This document shows positions 25,577-35,206 of a stretch of DNA of 64,000 nucleotides, one piece after another. The position numbers were made by a program, and so were the translations under genes. Origin of the DNA: Cellvibrio fontiphilus (lineage in GTDB: Bacteria > Pseudomonadota > Gammaproteobacteria > Pseudomonadales > Cellvibrionaceae); assembly GCF_035317345.1 (NCBI RefSeq), contig NZ_JAYKTU010000001.1, one strand, 5' to 3'. Within the stretch, counting starts at the first letter, position 1; each line of letters opens with the position of its first letter. The notes beneath the pieces are model-generated. The model was not told the origin of the DNA. It made no database searches and was given only the letters and a program-made list of their open reading frames with translations.

Positions 25577-27232
25577 TTATTTTGCAGAGGGTTCGGCGTC
25601 GATTTGTTTGGTAATGATGTACTGCTGGGCAATCGACAAAGTATTGTTGGTAACCCAGTAAAGCACCAGTCCAGCCGGGAACCAGAGGAACATAAAGGTA
25701 AACAGGAACGGTAGCATTTGCATGATGCGCGCCTGCATAGGGTCGGTCGGTTGAGGGTTGAGCTTTTGCATAAAGTACATAGTGATACCGTAGATAATCG
25801 GCAACACAAAATAGGGATCTTTTACAGAGAGATCCATGATCCAGCCAAAGAAAGGTGAATGGCGCAGTTCAACCGATTCCATCAGTACGTAATAAAGTGC
25901 AAGGAACACTGGCATCTGGATCAATAAAGGTAAACAACCACCAAAAGGGTTTACCTTCTCAGTTTTGTACATCTTCATCATTTCTTGCGAGAACTTCTGG
26001 CGATCATCCCCGTAGCGCTCTTTCATCTCTGCCATTTTCGGCGCCAACTTACGCATTTTTGCCATAGATTTATAGCTGGTTGCGGAAAGTTTAAAGAACA
26101 ATAATTTTACGCAGAGCGTTAGACCGATAATAGCCAGACCCCAGTTGCCCACCAGATTGTGGATGAACTTCAGTACCCAGAATAAGGGTTTAGCTACCCA
26201 CCACAACCAGCCGTAATCGACGGTCAAATCGAGATAGGGGGAAATCTCCTCCAGGCGTTCAGTGTCCTTAGGGCCAGCATAGAAACTGGCACTGATAACA
26301 CCTTGCGTGCTCGGAGCTACTTCATTCACCTTACCGGTAAAACCCATCAGGTACATATCTTCTTTGCCCAGTTGGCGCAGATGATAGTTATTGTTGCTGC
26401 CTGCATCGGGAATCCAGGCGCTGACAAAATAGTGCTGCACCATCGCAATCCAGCCACCTTGAACACTGGTTTTTATTTCGTTTTCAGCCATATCGGCAAA
26501 AGTAATCTTTTTATATTTCTCATCAGGCGTAGTGATAGCGGCGCCTAAATAAGGATTCATTTCCAAGGCACTGACTTTTACAAAATTTTGGCTATCGCGT
26601 TTGATCTGGCCATAGAGCTGGGCTGACCAAGTATTGGCGCTTTGGTTATCGATCAGGTAGTCGACTTTTATCAAGTAGTCACCGCGGGTAAAAGTGAAGC
26701 GTTTGGTTATTTTTACCTCGCCTTGTTGCAGGTGCAAATCAACGACTAAATCATTCTGTCCTTCGGTTAATTGGTAGTTTTGTTGTGTACTGCTAAATAG
26801 CGGGCGACCGGCAGCCGTATCTGTGCCGTTCACACCAATCAAACCACTTTGTGCCAGATAGGTATGGTTGTTGCGGTTGTCGAGCAATACAAAAGGCTGG
26901 TCGGGAGTGTCCAGTTTCAGGAAATGACGGGGCAGGGCGAGCTGTACTATATCGCCTCCCAAGGGGTTGATAGTCAGTTCAAAACTGTCAGTTTTTACAC
27001 TGATTAATTGAGTAGCGGCTAAATCTGCTTTGACTGTCTCAGTAGATTCGTTAGCTGCCGTGGGAATTTCACTATTGGAAACAGGTACAGTACCTGCAGC
27101 GGTACTGGAGGAAGTTTGTGATGCAACAGCGGCGGATGCCGGAAGCTGTTCCTGGAATTCGTGCCAGCGAATAACTAACATCAATAAAGTCGCGAGTATT
27201 GCCGCTATTAACAGGTTTTTTTGCCAATCCAT
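25577..27232 (-). CDS. yidC: Membrane protein insertase YidC
   Basis: This is a 551-residue insertase when started at ATG 27232 (MDWQKNLLIAAILATLLML), one base after the yidD stop; in-frame codons further upstream overlap yidD. It has a first membrane helix, a large periplasmic P1 beta-domain (about residues 70-330), then the conserved five-helix core. The core includes the substrate-groove Arg region (LFFKLSATSYKSMAKMRKLAPKM), GGCLPLLIQMPVFLALYYVL and FTFMFLWFPAGLVLYW. It inserts Fo subunits and other membrane proteins. Confidence 0.97.
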   Translation of the reverse strand: MDWQKNLLIAAILATLLMLVIRWHEFQEQLPASAAVASQTSSSTAAGTVPVSNSEIPTAANESTETVKADLAATQLISVKTDSFELTINPLGGDIVQLALPRHFLKLDTPDQPFVLLDNRNNHTYLAQSGLIGVNGTDTAAGRPLFSSTQQNYQLTEGQNDLVVDLHLQQGEVKITKRFTFTRGDYLIKVDYLIDNQSANTWSAQLYGQIKRDSQNFVKVSALEMNPYLGAAITTPDEKYKKITFADMAENEIKTSVQGGWIAMVQHYFVSAWIPDAGSNNNYHLRQLGKEDMYLMGFTGKVNEVAPSTQGVISASFYAGPKDTERLEEISPYLDLTVDYGWLWWVAKPLFWVLKFIHNLVGNWGLAIIGLTLCVKLLFFKLSATSYKSMAKMRKLAPKMAEMKERYGDDRQKFSQEMMKMYKTEKVNPFGGCLPLLIQMPVFLALYYVLMESVELRHSPFFGWIMDLSVKDPYFVLPIIYGITMYFMQKLNPQPTDPMQARIMQMLPFLFTFMFLWFPAGLVLYWVTNNTLSIAQQYIITKQIDAEPSAK

Positions 27233-27233
27233 C

Positions 27234-27536
27234 TTAATGACTGCCATCAGTAGTGTGTGAATGGGGAGAAATGCAACAGGTTTTACCTGGTTCTGGTACT
27301 GGATCCAGACCACCCTGATGCCAAGGGTGGCATTTTAGTAGGCGACGTAGGGTTAGATAAATCCCAATAAAGAATCCATGTCTGACGAATGCCTCTTCTG
27401 AATAGTGAGAACAACTGGGGTAAAACCGGCATTGGTTGCCAATCCAGGGGCTAAGTAGGTAGCGATAGGCATGTAGTAGTTTAACTGCCATCCATACCAG
27501 TGTTTGATTTAGCCTAGAGATCAGCGGTTTTAACAT
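27234..27536 (-). CDS. yidD: Membrane protein insertion efficiency factor YidD
   Basis: This 100-residue protein has the invariant YidD core (YRYLLSPWIGNQCRFYPSCS, HYSEEAF and LLKCHPWHQGGLDPVP) with three conserved Cys. It has an N-terminal amphipathic helix. Its start overlaps the end of rnpA by 23 bp and its stop is one base from yidC, a tightly packed conserved cluster. Confidence 0.96.
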   Translation of the reverse strand: MLKPLISRLNQTLVWMAVKLLHAYRYLLSPWIGNQCRFYPSCSHYSEEAFVRHGFFIGIYLTLRRLLKCHPWHQGGLDPVPEPGKTCCISPHSHTTDGSH

Positions 27537-28008
27537 TTGCGTTTACCTCTTTAGCCTTGGTGTTATTGGCCGGTGAAGTTTGCGCCTGTGATGTTAACCG
27601 ATGATGGCGCATTTTTTTGAAAATTCGCTGCCACTGCTGGTTAAGTTGTTGGGTAAAGTCGCTATTGGACAGCTGTTCCAAACCGTTGCGCGATAAAAAC
27701 ACCATATCTACGCCGCTAAAAGCTTGTTGCTGCAAACGAAAGTTTTCCCGCACAAGGCGTTTAAAGCGATTGCGTTCTACGGCGTGTTTTATGTGTTTTT
27801 TGGCCATCACCAATCCCAGACGAGCGTGAGATAGCTGATTGAAGCGGGCCAGAATTAAAAAATTCTGATGGGAAGCACGCAGGGGAGCGTTATCGAAAAC
27901 TGGTTTGAAATCGGCAGCACAGAGTAAACGGAGGGATTTACCAAAACAAAAGTTGTCTTGGTGGTGATTCGAACTAGCAGGCTGTTGAAATTCTATTTTG
28001 GCTGGCAT
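27514..28008 (-). CDS. rnpA: Ribonuclease P protein component
   Basis: RnpA is the protein subunit of RNase P, which matures tRNA 5' ends. The core FGKSLRLLCAADFKPVFD, RLGLVMAKKHIKHAVERNRF and KRLVRENFR contains the RNR signature. At 164 residues it is longer than the usual ~120-135: about 20 extra residues at the N-terminus and a tail of about 30 residues after the core. Part of that tail is encoded in the region overlapping yidD. A shorter start could exist, but no clear alternative is visible. Confidence 0.95.
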   Translation of the reverse strand: MPAKIEFQQPASSNHHQDNFCFGKSLRLLCAADFKPVFDNAPLRASHQNFLILARFNQLSHARLGLVMAKKHIKHAVERNRFKRLVRENFRLQQQAFSGVDMVFLSRNGLEQLSNSDFTQQLNQQWQRIFKKMRHHRLTSQAQTSPANNTKAKEVNANVKTADL

Positions 28009-28114
28009 AGGTGCGCTAAAAATAGTCTAGGAATGACCGTTATCGACTACTTTTATCTCACATCTGCCAATAACGAATTTCAACAAACTGCTAGTGAACC
28101 ATGAAGCAATGCGA

Positions 28115-28252
28115 TTATACGCGGGTCAGCTCTGCACGGCCTTTGGCACGACGGCGAGCTAATACTTGACGACCACCTTTGGTAGCCATACGAGCACGGA
28201 AACCGTGGTTGCGAACACGCTTCAGATTGCTGGGTTGGAAAGTTCTTTTCAT
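28115..28252 (-). CDS. rpmH: 50S ribosomal protein L34
   Basis: This 45-residue basic protein, MKRTFQPSNLKRVRNHGF and onwards, ends GRAELTRV and is a textbook L34. It heads the rpmH-rnpA-yidD-yidC cluster, divergent from dnaA. The start ATG is at 28252-28250 and the stop TAA at 28117-28115. Confidence 0.98.
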   Translation of the reverse strand: MKRTFQPSNLKRVRNHGFRARMATKGGRQVLARRRAKGRAELTRV

Positions 28253-28749
28253 GATAAACCTGTTAAAAATCCTGAGTTAATTCACACTGTGTGCGAAAAG
28301 AGGCGGGATTCTAAAGAATGCCTTTTACTAAAGCAAATATATTTGTGCAAATAATCAACAAAACAAGCGAATTCTTTTTTTCTACTGTTTTTACCTGTTT
28401 GTGCGCAAGTTTCTCAGTGGTTATTAACAGGTTTATCCACAGTTTGATTGGTGTTGGGTTGGTTTCTGTAAGGTTAACTGCTGCGTTGCCAAGTTCGTAA
28501 ATGTTTGAATTTAAAAAGCTATATCCAATATCAATCTATTTATTTTACCTTTCATTGTGGATAACTTTTTAGTGCAAGAGTAGACTTGCTACCCCTCGGA
28601 TAAATTACGTTTTTTGGCGTCTGTTATCACTTGGAATCATTCAGGTTTTAGTCACATTGTTTAAGCTGTGCGTTTTTGTAATTAGTGCCTTCTTTGCTTA
28701 CCTCTTTTAATAATTAACTAGCGCACTTGCGTTATTGGGAGTTTTTGTT
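28253..28749. other. rpmH-dnaA intergenic region with DnaA boxes (dnaA promoter / second oriC candidate)
   Basis: This 497-bp AT-rich gap holds divergent promoters for rpmH and dnaA. Perfect DnaA boxes lie at 28433-28441 (TTATCCACA) and 28556-28564 (TGTGGATAA), 115 bp apart in opposite orientation. A one-mismatch TTATTAACA lies just before the first. In Pseudomonas the working origin is in this gap. Gene direction flips here: minus-strand genes to the left, plus-strand genes to the right. Two perfect boxes would also suit dnaA autoregulation alone. No gene is seen. Confidence 0.6.
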
Positions 28750-30309
28750 TTGCTGCAGTCAGTTTGGAAATTATGTGCCGCCAGTTTGCAGGATGAATTG
28801 CCATCGCAGCAGTTCAATACCTGGATTCGGCCTTTACAAATTGATGAATCAGCTGCTCCCTCTGAATTGCGTTTGTTAGCGCCCAATCGTTTTATTTGCG
28901 ACTGGGTAACGGATAAGTTTCTTAATCGTATCCGCGAGTTAGCGAGCCACTATCATCAGGGTAATAGTCTTCAGGTGGCTGTTGGTGTGGCACCTCGACC
29001 AGCAGCGGGTTTTCAGATTGCGCCATCCTCTCCCATTACCTACCCGGAACGGGGCGATACCGCATCCCTGAATTCACCGGTTACAGCTAACCTTGGTTTT
29101 GGCGAAAGCTCTGGTATCCAAGTTCAAAGCGCTGTTGGTGCGTCTAAAAACTTCGCTAATTTATCAGCTAAAATCATTGATAATGCAGCTATAAGTTCAG
29201 AAAATAACGATAGTGCTACTGACGTATCAAACCGCGAATCACTTAATAGAACCGCTACAGAGATTGAAGTAGAAGGTGGTTTAAAACACAGTAACTATTT
29301 AAACAGCGGGTCTACATTTGCAACCTTTGTTGAGGGTAAATCCAACCAATTGGGCTTGGCAGCAGCTCGTCAAGTTGCAGAAAACCCGGGTGGTGCTTAT
29401 AACCCTCTGTTTATTTACGGTGGTGTAGGTTTAGGGAAAACGCACCTTATGCAGGCCGTTGGTAATGCGATGGTTGCCAAGAACCCAAACGCCAAGGTGG
29501 TATACCTGCATTCCGAACGCTTTGTGGCGGATATGGTGAAGGCATTGCAATTAAATGCGATTAACGACTTCAAGCGTTACTATCGCTCCATGGATGCACT
29601 GTTAATTGATGATATCCAGTTTTTTGCCGGTAAGGAGCGGTCTCAGGAGGAGTTCTTTCACACCTTTAATTCATTGCTTGAAGGTGGGCGGCAGATTATC
29701 CTCACGTGCGATCGTTTCCCCAAGGAAATCAATGGTCTTGAAGAGCGATTAAAATCCCGTTTTGGCTGGGGTTTGACGGTAGCAGTAGAGCCGCCAGAAT
29801 TGGAAACCCGAGTGGCAATATTGATGAAAAAGGCAGAACAGGTGAACATCGACCTGCCTCACGATGCTGCCTTTTTTATTGCCCAGCGTATACGTGCAAA
29901 TGTGCGAGACCTTGAAGGGGCACTTAAGCGGGTTATCGCCAGCGCGAATTTTACCGGTCGCGCTATTGATGTGGAGCTGGTTCGCGAAGCCCTAAAAGAT
30001 TTACTAGCTCTACAGGACAAACAAGTCGGGATTGACAATATCCAACGGGTTGTTTGTGAGTATTACAAAATCAAGATGAACGACATGATTTCCAAACGTC
30101 GCAGTCGTTCAGTAGCTCGTCCAAGACAAGTCGCTATGGCTCTTGCAAAGGAATTAACTAACCATAGTCTGCCCGAGATTGGTGAAGCTTTTGGAGGTCG
30201 CGACCATACCACTGTGCTGCATGCCTGTCGCAAAATTAAAGAATTGCAGGAAGAAACAGCTGATATCCGCGAGGATATGAAGAACCTGCTTCGGTCATTA
30301 ACTACCTGA
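28750..30309 (+). CDS. dnaA: Chromosomal replication initiator DnaA
   Basis: This 519-residue DnaA starts, in my reading, at TTG 28750. GGGAG lies 8 bp upstream, and this start puts the first Trp at position 6 as in Pseudomonas DnaA; no ATG is available. Domain I is DELPSQQFNTWIRPLQ. Domain II is long and low in complexity (about residues 90-185). Domain III has Walker A YGGVGLGKTHL, Walker B LLIDDIQFF and the arginine finger region. Domain IV ends with the DnaA-box-binding signature GRDHTTVLHACRKI. It is followed by dnaN after 88 bp that include a CTGAGGT/ACCTCAG hairpin. Confidence 0.97.
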   Translation: MLQSVWKLCAASLQDELPSQQFNTWIRPLQIDESAAPSELRLLAPNRFICDWVTDKFLNRIRELASHYHQGNSLQVAVGVAPRPAAGFQIAPSSPITYPERGDTASLNSPVTANLGFGESSGIQVQSAVGASKNFANLSAKIIDNAAISSENNDSATDVSNRESLNRTATEIEVEGGLKHSNYLNSGSTFATFVEGKSNQLGLAAARQVAENPGGAYNPLFIYGGVGLGKTHLMQAVGNAMVAKNPNAKVVYLHSERFVADMVKALQLNAINDFKRYYRSMDALLIDDIQFFAGKERSQEEFFHTFNSLLEGGRQIILTCDRFPKEINGLEERLKSRFGWGLTVAVEPPELETRVAILMKKAEQVNIDLPHDAAFFIAQRIRANVRDLEGALKRVIASANFTGRAIDVELVREALKDLLALQDKQVGIDNIQRVVCEYYKIKMNDMISKRRSRSVARPRQVAMALAKELTNHSLPEIGEAFGGRDHTTVLHACRKIKELQEETADIREDMKNLLRSLTT

Positions 30310-30397
30310 TTTACTTATTTTTTTGCTGTGTTGTACCTGAGGTGAACCTCAGCTTGAGATAAAACCAGTCCCGGATGATTACTTAAGAGACCATCAC

Positions 30398-31501
30398 ATG
30401 AAATTTGCCGTATCTCGCGAAGCCTTGCTTAAACCCTTACAACTGGTCGCTGGTGTGGTGGAGCGTCGTCAAACGCTACCGGTGTTATCCAATGTATTAA
30501 TTCAGTTAAATGGTGACAAGTTATCTTTAACCGGTACAGACCTTGAGGTGGAAATCGTGGGCCGTATCACTCTGGAGCAACCAGGGCAATCCGGCGATAT
30601 TACTGTTCCTGCGCGCAAGCTGGTTGATATATGTCGTTCACTACCTGATGCTAGTAACATCGAATTTACGCTCGATGAAAATCGCATTCTGGTTAAATCC
30701 GGTCGCAGTCGTTTCACACTTTCTACTTTGCCAGCCGCTGATTTCCCCAATGTAGAAGATGCACCAGGCAACTTGCGTTTCAGTTGTGCGCAACATGAGG
30801 TGAAACGTTTGATTGAGCGAACAGCTTTTGCTATGGCTCAGCAGGACGTTCGCTATTATCTGAACGGTATGTTGTGGGAGGTACGCCAGGATCAATTGCG
30901 TGTAGTTGCCACTGATGGCCACCGCATGGCGATGTGTACTCGTGCTGTTGCTGTAAATACTAATGATGTTGTGCAGGCAATTTTGCCACGTAAAGGTGTA
31001 TTGGAATTATCCCGTTTGCTGGATGATTCAACGGCGCAAGTGGAGATTGTGTTGAGTGCAAATCATATCCGCGTTACCTCCATGGATTACACTTTTACAT
31101 CCAAATTAGTAGATGGCAAATTTCCTGAGTATGAGCGTGTTCTACCGCGTGGTGGTAATAAAGTGGTAATTGGCTCTCGGCTTGAGCTGAAACAGGCTTT
31201 TGCGCGCACAGCAATTCTCTCTAATGAAAAATACCGTGGAGTTCGTCTTCTATTATCAGATGGCAGCCTGACAATAGTGGCTAATAACCCTGAGCAAGAA
31301 GAAGCTGAAGAACAGGTTACTGTGGACTACTCTGGTGATTCGCTGGAAGTTGGCTTCAATGTTAGCTACTTACAAGATGTTACTAATGTAATCAGCAATG
31401 AAAATATAAAGATCACCCTTTCAGATGCGAACTCCAGTGCCTTACTGGAAGAGCCTGAAAACAGTGATTCTCTCTATGTCGTTATGCCAATGCGTCTCTA
31501 G
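30398..31501 (+). CDS. dnaN: DNA polymerase III beta sliding clamp
   Basis: This 367-residue clamp has three similar domains and standard length. It begins MKFAVSREALLKPLQLVAGV and ends SLYVVMPMRL, the canonical C-terminus that lines the client-binding pocket. FPEYERVLPRGGNKVV is the typical inter-domain stretch. It lies between dnaA and recF and is probably co-transcribed. Confidence 0.98.
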   Translation: MKFAVSREALLKPLQLVAGVVERRQTLPVLSNVLIQLNGDKLSLTGTDLEVEIVGRITLEQPGQSGDITVPARKLVDICRSLPDASNIEFTLDENRILVKSGRSRFTLSTLPAADFPNVEDAPGNLRFSCAQHEVKRLIERTAFAMAQQDVRYYLNGMLWEVRQDQLRVVATDGHRMAMCTRAVAVNTNDVVQAILPRKGVLELSRLLDDSTAQVEIVLSANHIRVTSMDYTFTSKLVDGKFPEYERVLPRGGNKVVIGSRLELKQAFARTAILSNEKYRGVRLLLSDGSLTIVANNPEQEEAEEQVTVDYSGDSLEVGFNVSYLQDVTNVISNENIKITLSDANSSALLEEPENSDSLYVVMPMRL

Positions 31502-31538
31502 TCGGAGAGATGTGTTTTAATAGCGCTCTGCTGGTCGT

Positions 31539-32663
31539 ATGACCCTCAAACGTCTCTACATTCAAAACCTACGTAATCTGGAAGGGGTGGATATCCACCC
31601 CTCCTCCAGGGTAAACCTGATTTTCGGTGAAAACGGTTCAGGTAAAACCAGCCTGCTAGAGGCAATTAATTTGCTGGCACTAGGGCGTTCTTTTCGCAGT
31701 CATAAACATAAGCCCTTAATACGTCATCAACAAACTGCATTTACGGTATTCGGTCGTGTTCATACCGATGACGATTCTGAAGTTCCTATAGGTATCAACC
31801 GCTCTCTTGATGGTGAAGCGCAGTTTAAAGCAAATGGTGTGACAGTTGCTTCTGCGGCAGATCTGGCCAGCTATTTACCAATACAAGTCATAAATTCAGA
31901 CACTTTTTTACTGCTCGAGGGTAGCCCAAAGGTAAGGCGTCAATTTATAGATTGGCTAGTGTTCCACGTGGAACCTCAGTTTTTCCCAACCTGGAAGGCC
32001 ATTCAACGTTGCCTTAAACACCGCAATAGCCTGTTGCGGCGTGATAGAATAGACAGCTTTGAGTTAGCTAGCTGGGATCAGGAATTATCTGTTCTTACAG
32101 AAAAAATTCATGAGTTTCGTGCTGCCTGTATGGTTCAATTCTCTGAAAGTTTTTCGCAGCTATTGGGTGAGTTTCTAGCCTTGGATGGCATCAGACTTAG
32201 CTATTATCGTGGTTGGGATAAAGAGCGAAATTATTCCGAGGTACTAACAGAAGGGTTAGAGCGGGATCGGCGTTTGGGTTATACCCACATGGGTAGCCAT
32301 AGAGCAGATTTAAAAATAACAGTTAATGGTCAAGATGCTGCAGAACTACTTTCTCGCGGCCAACAAAAATTATTGGTCTGTGCGTTAAAAATCGCTCAAG
32401 GATATGTGTTTAATCAAATAACAGGTCGAAAGTCTATCTATCTGGTAGATGATCTGCCCGCAGAGTTAGACGACAAACATCGCCAGTTGTTGGTGCATTG
32501 GCTTGACACCATGCAGACCCAGGTTTTTATCACCGGCGTGGAGCAAGAGACACTCCTTTCCAGTTGGCGCGATAAAACTGATGTTGTCCCTAAAATGTTT
32601 CACGTGGAACAGGGTAGGGTAAGGGAAGTTAGTGAAACACTAATTTCCGGATTGAATGAATAG
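31539..32663 (+). CDS. recF: Recombination mediator RecF
   Basis: This 374-residue ABC-type ATPase loads RecA at gaps. Walker A GENGSGKTSLLEAI follows RLYIQNLRNL, the signature is LLSRGQQKLLVCALKIAQ and Walker B is YLVDDLPAELD. The coding sequence contains two parS-like palindromes (31960-31975 and 32596-32611), so it has a second role as part of the centromere. Confidence 0.97.
   Translation: MTLKRLYIQNLRNLEGVDIHPSSRVNLIFGENGSGKTSLLEAINLLALGRSFRSHKHKPLIRHQQTAFTVFGRVHTDDDSEVPIGINRSLDGEAQFKANGVTVASAADLASYLPIQVINSDTFLLLEGSPKVRRQFIDWLVFHVEPQFFPTWKAIQRCLKHRNSLLRRDRIDSFELASWDQELSVLTEKIHEFRAACMVQFSESFSQLLGEFLALDGIRLSYYRGWDKERNYSEVLTEGLERDRRLGYTHMGSHRADLKITVNGQDAAELLSRGQQKLLVCALKIAQGYVFNQITGRKSIYLVDDLPAELDDKHRQLLVHWLDTMQTQVFITGVEQETLLSSWRDKTDVVPKMFHVEQGRVREVSETLISGLNE
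31960..31975. other. parS site 1 (inside recF)
   Basis: TGTTCCACGTGGAACC is a 7+7 palindrome matching Pseudomonas parS sequences of the form TGTTCCACGTGGAAC. It is read through in the recF frame (V-F-H-V-E-P). Confidence 0.85.
32596..32611. other. parS site 2 (inside recF)
   Basis: TGTTTCACGTGGAACA has both outer TGTT/AACA ends and the CACGTG centre, with one asymmetric base pair compared with the perfect palindromes. It lies 636 bp from site 1 and 51 bp before the recF stop. Confidence 0.85.
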
Positions 32664-32714
32664 GTATCAGCTGCTCCTAGCTGATCGCTACTGAATAAAA
32701 AGCGGAGAAATGCT

Positions 32715-35135
32715 ATGTCAGAAGAGAATGTTTACGACTCGTCCAGTATTAAAGTCCTTAAGGGGCTGGATGCGGTGCGTAAGCGCCCAGGGATGTATAT
32801 TGGCGACACAGATGACGGCTCTGGTCTGCATCATATGGTGTTTGAAGTTGTAGATAACTCTATCGACGAAGCATTGGCTGGCCACTGTGATGAAGTGCGC
32901 GTGACTATTCACCCGGATGAAACTGTATCTGTTTCTGACAATGGACGCGGTATTCCTACTGAAATGCACGAAGAGGGAGTTTCTGCCGCTGAAGTTATTA
33001 TGACTGTACTCCATGCAGGCGGTAAATTTGACGACAATACCTATAAGGTATCCGGCGGTTTGCACGGCGTAGGTGTGTCGGTAGTTAACGCTTTGTCTGA
33101 ATGGTTAAAACTGACTATCCGCCGCGGTGGTAAGATCCACGAGCAGATCTATCGCCACGGCGTACCCGATGCACCCTTGGCAGTGGTAGGTGATTCAAGC
33201 ACTACTGGCACTGAAATTCATTTTAAGCCCTCAGCAGAAACCTTCACTAACATCGAATTTCACTTCGAGCTGTTGGCAAAACGTTTGCGTGAGCTTTCTT
33301 TTCTGAACTCGGGTGTACGTATTGTATTGAAGGATGAACGCACCGCTAAAGAAGAAGTTTATGAATACGAAGGCGGTTTACGTGCTTTTGTGGATCATTT
33401 AAATAAAAATAAAACCACTATTAACAAGATGGTGCATTTTGTTTCCCTTAAACGCGATGACGGTATAGGTGTTGAAGTAGCGCTGCAGTGGAATGACTCC
33501 TTTCAGGAAAACCTGTTCTGTTACACCAATAATATCCCGCAGCGCGATGGTGGTACTCACTTGGCTGGCTTCCGTGCGGCTTTAACCCGTGGTCTGAATA
33601 CTTACATAGAAAAAGAAGGTATTGCCAAAAATGCAAAGGTCGCGACTACTGGTGACGATGCGCGTGAAGGGTTAACTGCGATTATCTCGGTAAAAGTGCC
33701 TGATCCTAAATTTTCCAGCCAAACCAAAGACAAACTGGTTTCATCGGAAGTGAAAGCGGCGGTAGAGCAGGAGATGAACGAGCACTTTGGCGCTTATCTG
33801 TTAGAAAATCCGCAAGAAGCTAAAGCGATTGTAGGGAAGATGATTGACGCTGCACGTGCGCGTGAAGCGGCGCGTAAAGCGCGTGAGATGACTCGCCGTA
33901 AAGGCGCTTTGGATATCGCGGGTCTGCCCGGTAAGTTGGCAGATTGTCAGGAGAAAGATCCAGCACTGTCTGAACTTTACCTGGTGGAGGGTGATTCGGC
34001 GGGTGGTTCAGCCAAGCAGGGGCGCGCGCGTAAAACCCAGGCGATTCTGCCGCTAAAGGGTAAGATCCTGAACGTGGAAAAAGCCCGTTTTGACAAAATG
34101 TTATCTTCAGCTGAAGTTGGAACCCTGATCACTGCACTGGGATGTGGTATTGGTAAAGAGGATTACAACCCCGAAAAACTGCGTTATCACAGTATTATTA
34201 TCATGACCGACGCCGATGTGGATGGTTCACACATTCGCACTCTTTTGTTGACCTTCTTCTTCCGCCAAATGCGCGAATTGATTGAGCGCGGCCATGTGTA
34301 TATTGCCCAGCCACCGCTGTACAAAATCGCCAAGGGTAAACAGGAGCAATACTTGAAAGATGAATCGGCGATGACCGAGTTCCTGACTCAAGCCGCCTTG
34401 GAAGATGCCAGCCTTTACGTCAACCCCAGTGCTCCACCTGTTGCCGGTGAAGCACTGGAAAAATTGGTTTACGAATACCGTAAAGTTATGGCGACTATCG
34501 AGCGTTTGTCGCGTCTTTACCCAGCCGATGTGCTGGAAAAAATGATTTACCTGCCGGCTATTCGCCCTGAGCATTTGGCGGATCAGGGTCATATGCAGCA
34601 ATGGTGTGACCAGATGGCGGCTCACTTCAGTATGGATGCCCGTGCCGGTAGCCAGCGCTACATCATAACCGTGCGTGAGGACAGCGAACGTCACCTGTTT
34701 ATGCCGCAAGTGGAAATCACCGCGCATGGTATTGCGACTCCTTATCCTTTTAACCATGACTTCTTTGCTTCAGGCGAATACGCCTCAATAGTTTCACTGG
34801 GCGAAAAGCTGGAAAACCTGATTGAAGAAGGTGCTTATATTCAGCGTGGTGAGCGCAAACAGCCAGTAACCAAGTTTGCTGAAGGTTTGGAATGGTTGAT
34901 GAAGGAATCGCGCAAGGGTTACAACATCCAACGCTATAAAGGTTTGGGTGAGATGAACCCCGAGCAATTATGGGAAACTACTATGAATCCGGAAACGCGC
35001 CGTATGCTGCGTGTGACCATCCAGGATGCTATTGCTGCTGACCAGATCTTCACTTGTTTGATGGGTGATAACGTGGAACCACGGCGTGATTTCATCGAAA
35101 CTAATGCTTTGGCGGTAGCTAACCTGGATATTTAA
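32715..35135 (+). CDS. gyrB: DNA gyrase subunit B
   Basis: This 806-residue ATPase subunit of gyrase has the GHKL ATP-binding motifs DNSIDEALAGHCDEV, DNGRGIPT and GGLHGVGVSVVNALS. It also has the TOPRIM domain (YLVEGDSAGGSAKQGR, IIMTDADVDGSHIRTL) and the C-terminal QRYKGLGEMNPEQLWETTM tail. The 160-residue insert in TOPRIM typical of gammaproteobacteria is present, which explains the length. It ends before a clear terminator. Confidence 0.98.
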   Translation: MSEENVYDSSSIKVLKGLDAVRKRPGMYIGDTDDGSGLHHMVFEVVDNSIDEALAGHCDEVRVTIHPDETVSVSDNGRGIPTEMHEEGVSAAEVIMTVLHAGGKFDDNTYKVSGGLHGVGVSVVNALSEWLKLTIRRGGKIHEQIYRHGVPDAPLAVVGDSSTTGTEIHFKPSAETFTNIEFHFELLAKRLRELSFLNSGVRIVLKDERTAKEEVYEYEGGLRAFVDHLNKNKTTINKMVHFVSLKRDDGIGVEVALQWNDSFQENLFCYTNNIPQRDGGTHLAGFRAALTRGLNTYIEKEGIAKNAKVATTGDDAREGLTAIISVKVPDPKFSSQTKDKLVSSEVKAAVEQEMNEHFGAYLLENPQEAKAIVGKMIDAARAREAARKAREMTRRKGALDIAGLPGKLADCQEKDPALSELYLVEGDSAGGSAKQGRARKTQAILPLKGKILNVEKARFDKMLSSAEVGTLITALGCGIGKEDYNPEKLRYHSIIIMTDADVDGSHIRTLLLTFFFRQMRELIERGHVYIAQPPLYKIAKGKQEQYLKDESAMTEFLTQAALEDASLYVNPSAPPVAGEALEKLVYEYRKVMATIERLSRLYPADVLEKMIYLPAIRPEHLADQGHMQQWCDQMAAHFSMDARAGSQRYIITVREDSERHLFMPQVEITAHGIATPYPFNHDFFASGEYASIVSLGEKLENLIEEGAYIQRGERKQPVTKFAEGLEWLMKESRKGYNIQRYKGLGEMNPEQLWETTMNPETRRMLRVTIQDAIAADQIFTCLMGDNVEPRRDFIETNALAVANLDI

Positions 35136-35164
35136 ATTATACTATAATAGTATTTTTTATAAAA

Positions 35165-35206
35165 AATAAGAGAAGCCGAATTTCAGCGAATCCGGCTTTT
35201 CTTATT
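35165..35206 (+). terminator. gyrB terminator hairpin
   Basis: AATAAGAGAAGCCG and CGGCTTTTCTTATT pair over 14 bp (one G-T) around a 14-nt loop, about 30 bp after the gyrB stop. The T-rich right arm suits rho-independent termination in both directions. Confidence 0.75.

Noticed and set aside
28166..28354. 62-codon plus-strand frame across rpmH and the dnaA upstream gap
   Set aside because: Antisense to rpmH; no supporting ribosome site.
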